From positions 1 through 5,305 of the forward strand of contig JAJYSD010000130.1 of assembly GCA_021793745.1 (NCBI GenBank): a stretch of 5,305 bases of DNA, in the 5' to 3' direction. Positions within the stretch are counted from its first letter, which is position 1. Each line of letters begins with the position of its first letter. A program made the position numbers and the translations under genes. Of this stretch, positions 4,903 to 5,305 are shown piece by piece. The stretch comes from Bacillota bacterium. Lineage in GTDB: Bacteria > Bacillota > Bacilli > Thermoactinomycetales > DSM-44946. The notes below the pieces were generated by a model. The model did no database searches. It saw nothing but the letters and a program-made list of their open reading frames with translations, and was not told the origin of the DNA.

Positions 4903-5305
4903 ATGGAAACCAAATACGACCGGCTGAAAACGTTTGTCGCCGGGAAGGGATGGCCCAGGTACCGCTTCAACCAGATCCTGCACGCCATTTTCAAGGAGAG
5001 GATCGGCGAATTCGAGCGGATGACGACCCTGCCTCTCCCCCTTCGCCATCAATTGCGGGAACGGTTCGGGAAAAGCATTTTGCACCTGACACCCGCGTTC
5101 CGGAAACAGTCCGGTCAAGCGGACAAAGTGCTGTTTGAACTGCCCGATTCAAACAAGATCGAAACGGTCCGGCTGATCTATCGCGCGGGCTGGCAGTCCT
5201 ATTGCATCTCCTCCCAGTGCGGATGCGGCTTCGGCTGCAGCTTCTGCGCCACGGGCAAGATCGGTTTCAAGCGCCATTTGAGCGCGGATGAAATCACCGA
5301 TCAGA
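4903..5305 (+). CDS. cfr: Cfr-type 23S rRNA (adenine-2503-C8) methyltransferase, partial
   Basis: This is the N-terminal 134 residues of a radical SAM rRNA methyltransferase; the family is about 350 residues, so the rest lies beyond the right edge. Cfr enzymes methylate C8 of A2503 in the peptidyl-transferase centre and give resistance to phenicols, lincosamides, oxazolidinones, pleuromutilins and streptogramin A. The helical N-terminal domain (KYDRLKTF, AIFKERIGEFERM) precedes the barrel. The [4Fe-4S] ligands are C108, C112 and C115 in CGCGFGCSFCATG, the CX3CX2C motif. The segment AGWQSYCISSQCGC followed by LSADEITDQ is much closer to Cfr as I remember it (AGWESFCISSQCGC, LTVDEITDQ) than to housekeeping RlmN, which has SSQVGC. 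It has its own promoter and an elaborate attenuator leader. It may be a native Bacillales-type homologue; the activity (C8 or only C2) cannot be proved from this fragment. Confidence 0.9.
   Translation, partial: METKYDRLKTFVAGKGWPRYRFNQILHAIFKERIGEFERMTTLPLPLRHQLRERFGKSILHLTPAFRKQSGQADKVLFELPDSNKIETVRLIYRAGWQSYCISSQCGCGFGCSFCATGKIGFKRHLSADEITDQ

Overview
The window reads as GC-rich chromosomal DNA of a Gram-positive Bacillota, most likely a high-GC Bacillales lineage (Thermoactinomycetaceae-like is my guess, not proven). The reasons are the acetylase branch of diaminopimelate synthesis typical of Bacillales, strong purine-rich Shine-Dalgarno sites (AAAGGCGG, AGGAGGG), and a Cfr-type rRNA methyltransferase of the kind carried natively by several Bacillales. 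I see no tRNA, rRNA, CRISPR array or insertion sequence.

Layout. (1) Positions 1-933, minus strand: an OmpR-type response regulator followed, with a 17-base overlap, by the N-terminus of its sensor histidine kinase, which runs off the left edge. (2) Positions 1007-4528, plus strand: promoter, dapH (tetrahydrodipicolinate N-acetyltransferase), a class III PLP aminotransferase of the ArgD family, and N-acetyldiaminopimelate deacetylase (dapL/ykuR). Acetylate, transaminate, deacetylate is the complete acetylase route from tetrahydrodipicolinate to L,L-diaminopimelate, which supplies lysine and peptidoglycan. The gaps between these genes (203 and 173 bases) are long for an operon and rich in hairpins. 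(3) Positions 4568-5305, plus strand: a near-consensus promoter, a roughly 300-base leader, and the first 134 codons of a Cfr-like radical SAM 23S rRNA methyltransferase, cut by the right edge.

The leader of the Cfr-like gene is the most interesting part. It contains a 30-codon leader ORF whose RNA folds into a long imperfect hairpin, then two intrinsic terminators, then a hairpin that buries the gene's Shine-Dalgarno. The arms of these elements are interchangeable. The 3' strand of the leader hairpin pairs with the 5' arm of terminator 1. The 3' arm of terminator 1 is perfectly complementary to the 5' arm of terminator 2. The 3' arm of terminator 2 is perfectly complementary to part of the 5' arm of the Shine-Dalgarno-hiding hairpin. 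A ribosome stalled early in the leader ORF could therefore start a chain of strand exchanges that defeats both terminators and then exposes the ribosome binding site. This is erm-like attenuation logic on a Cfr-type gene, inferred from base pairing only.
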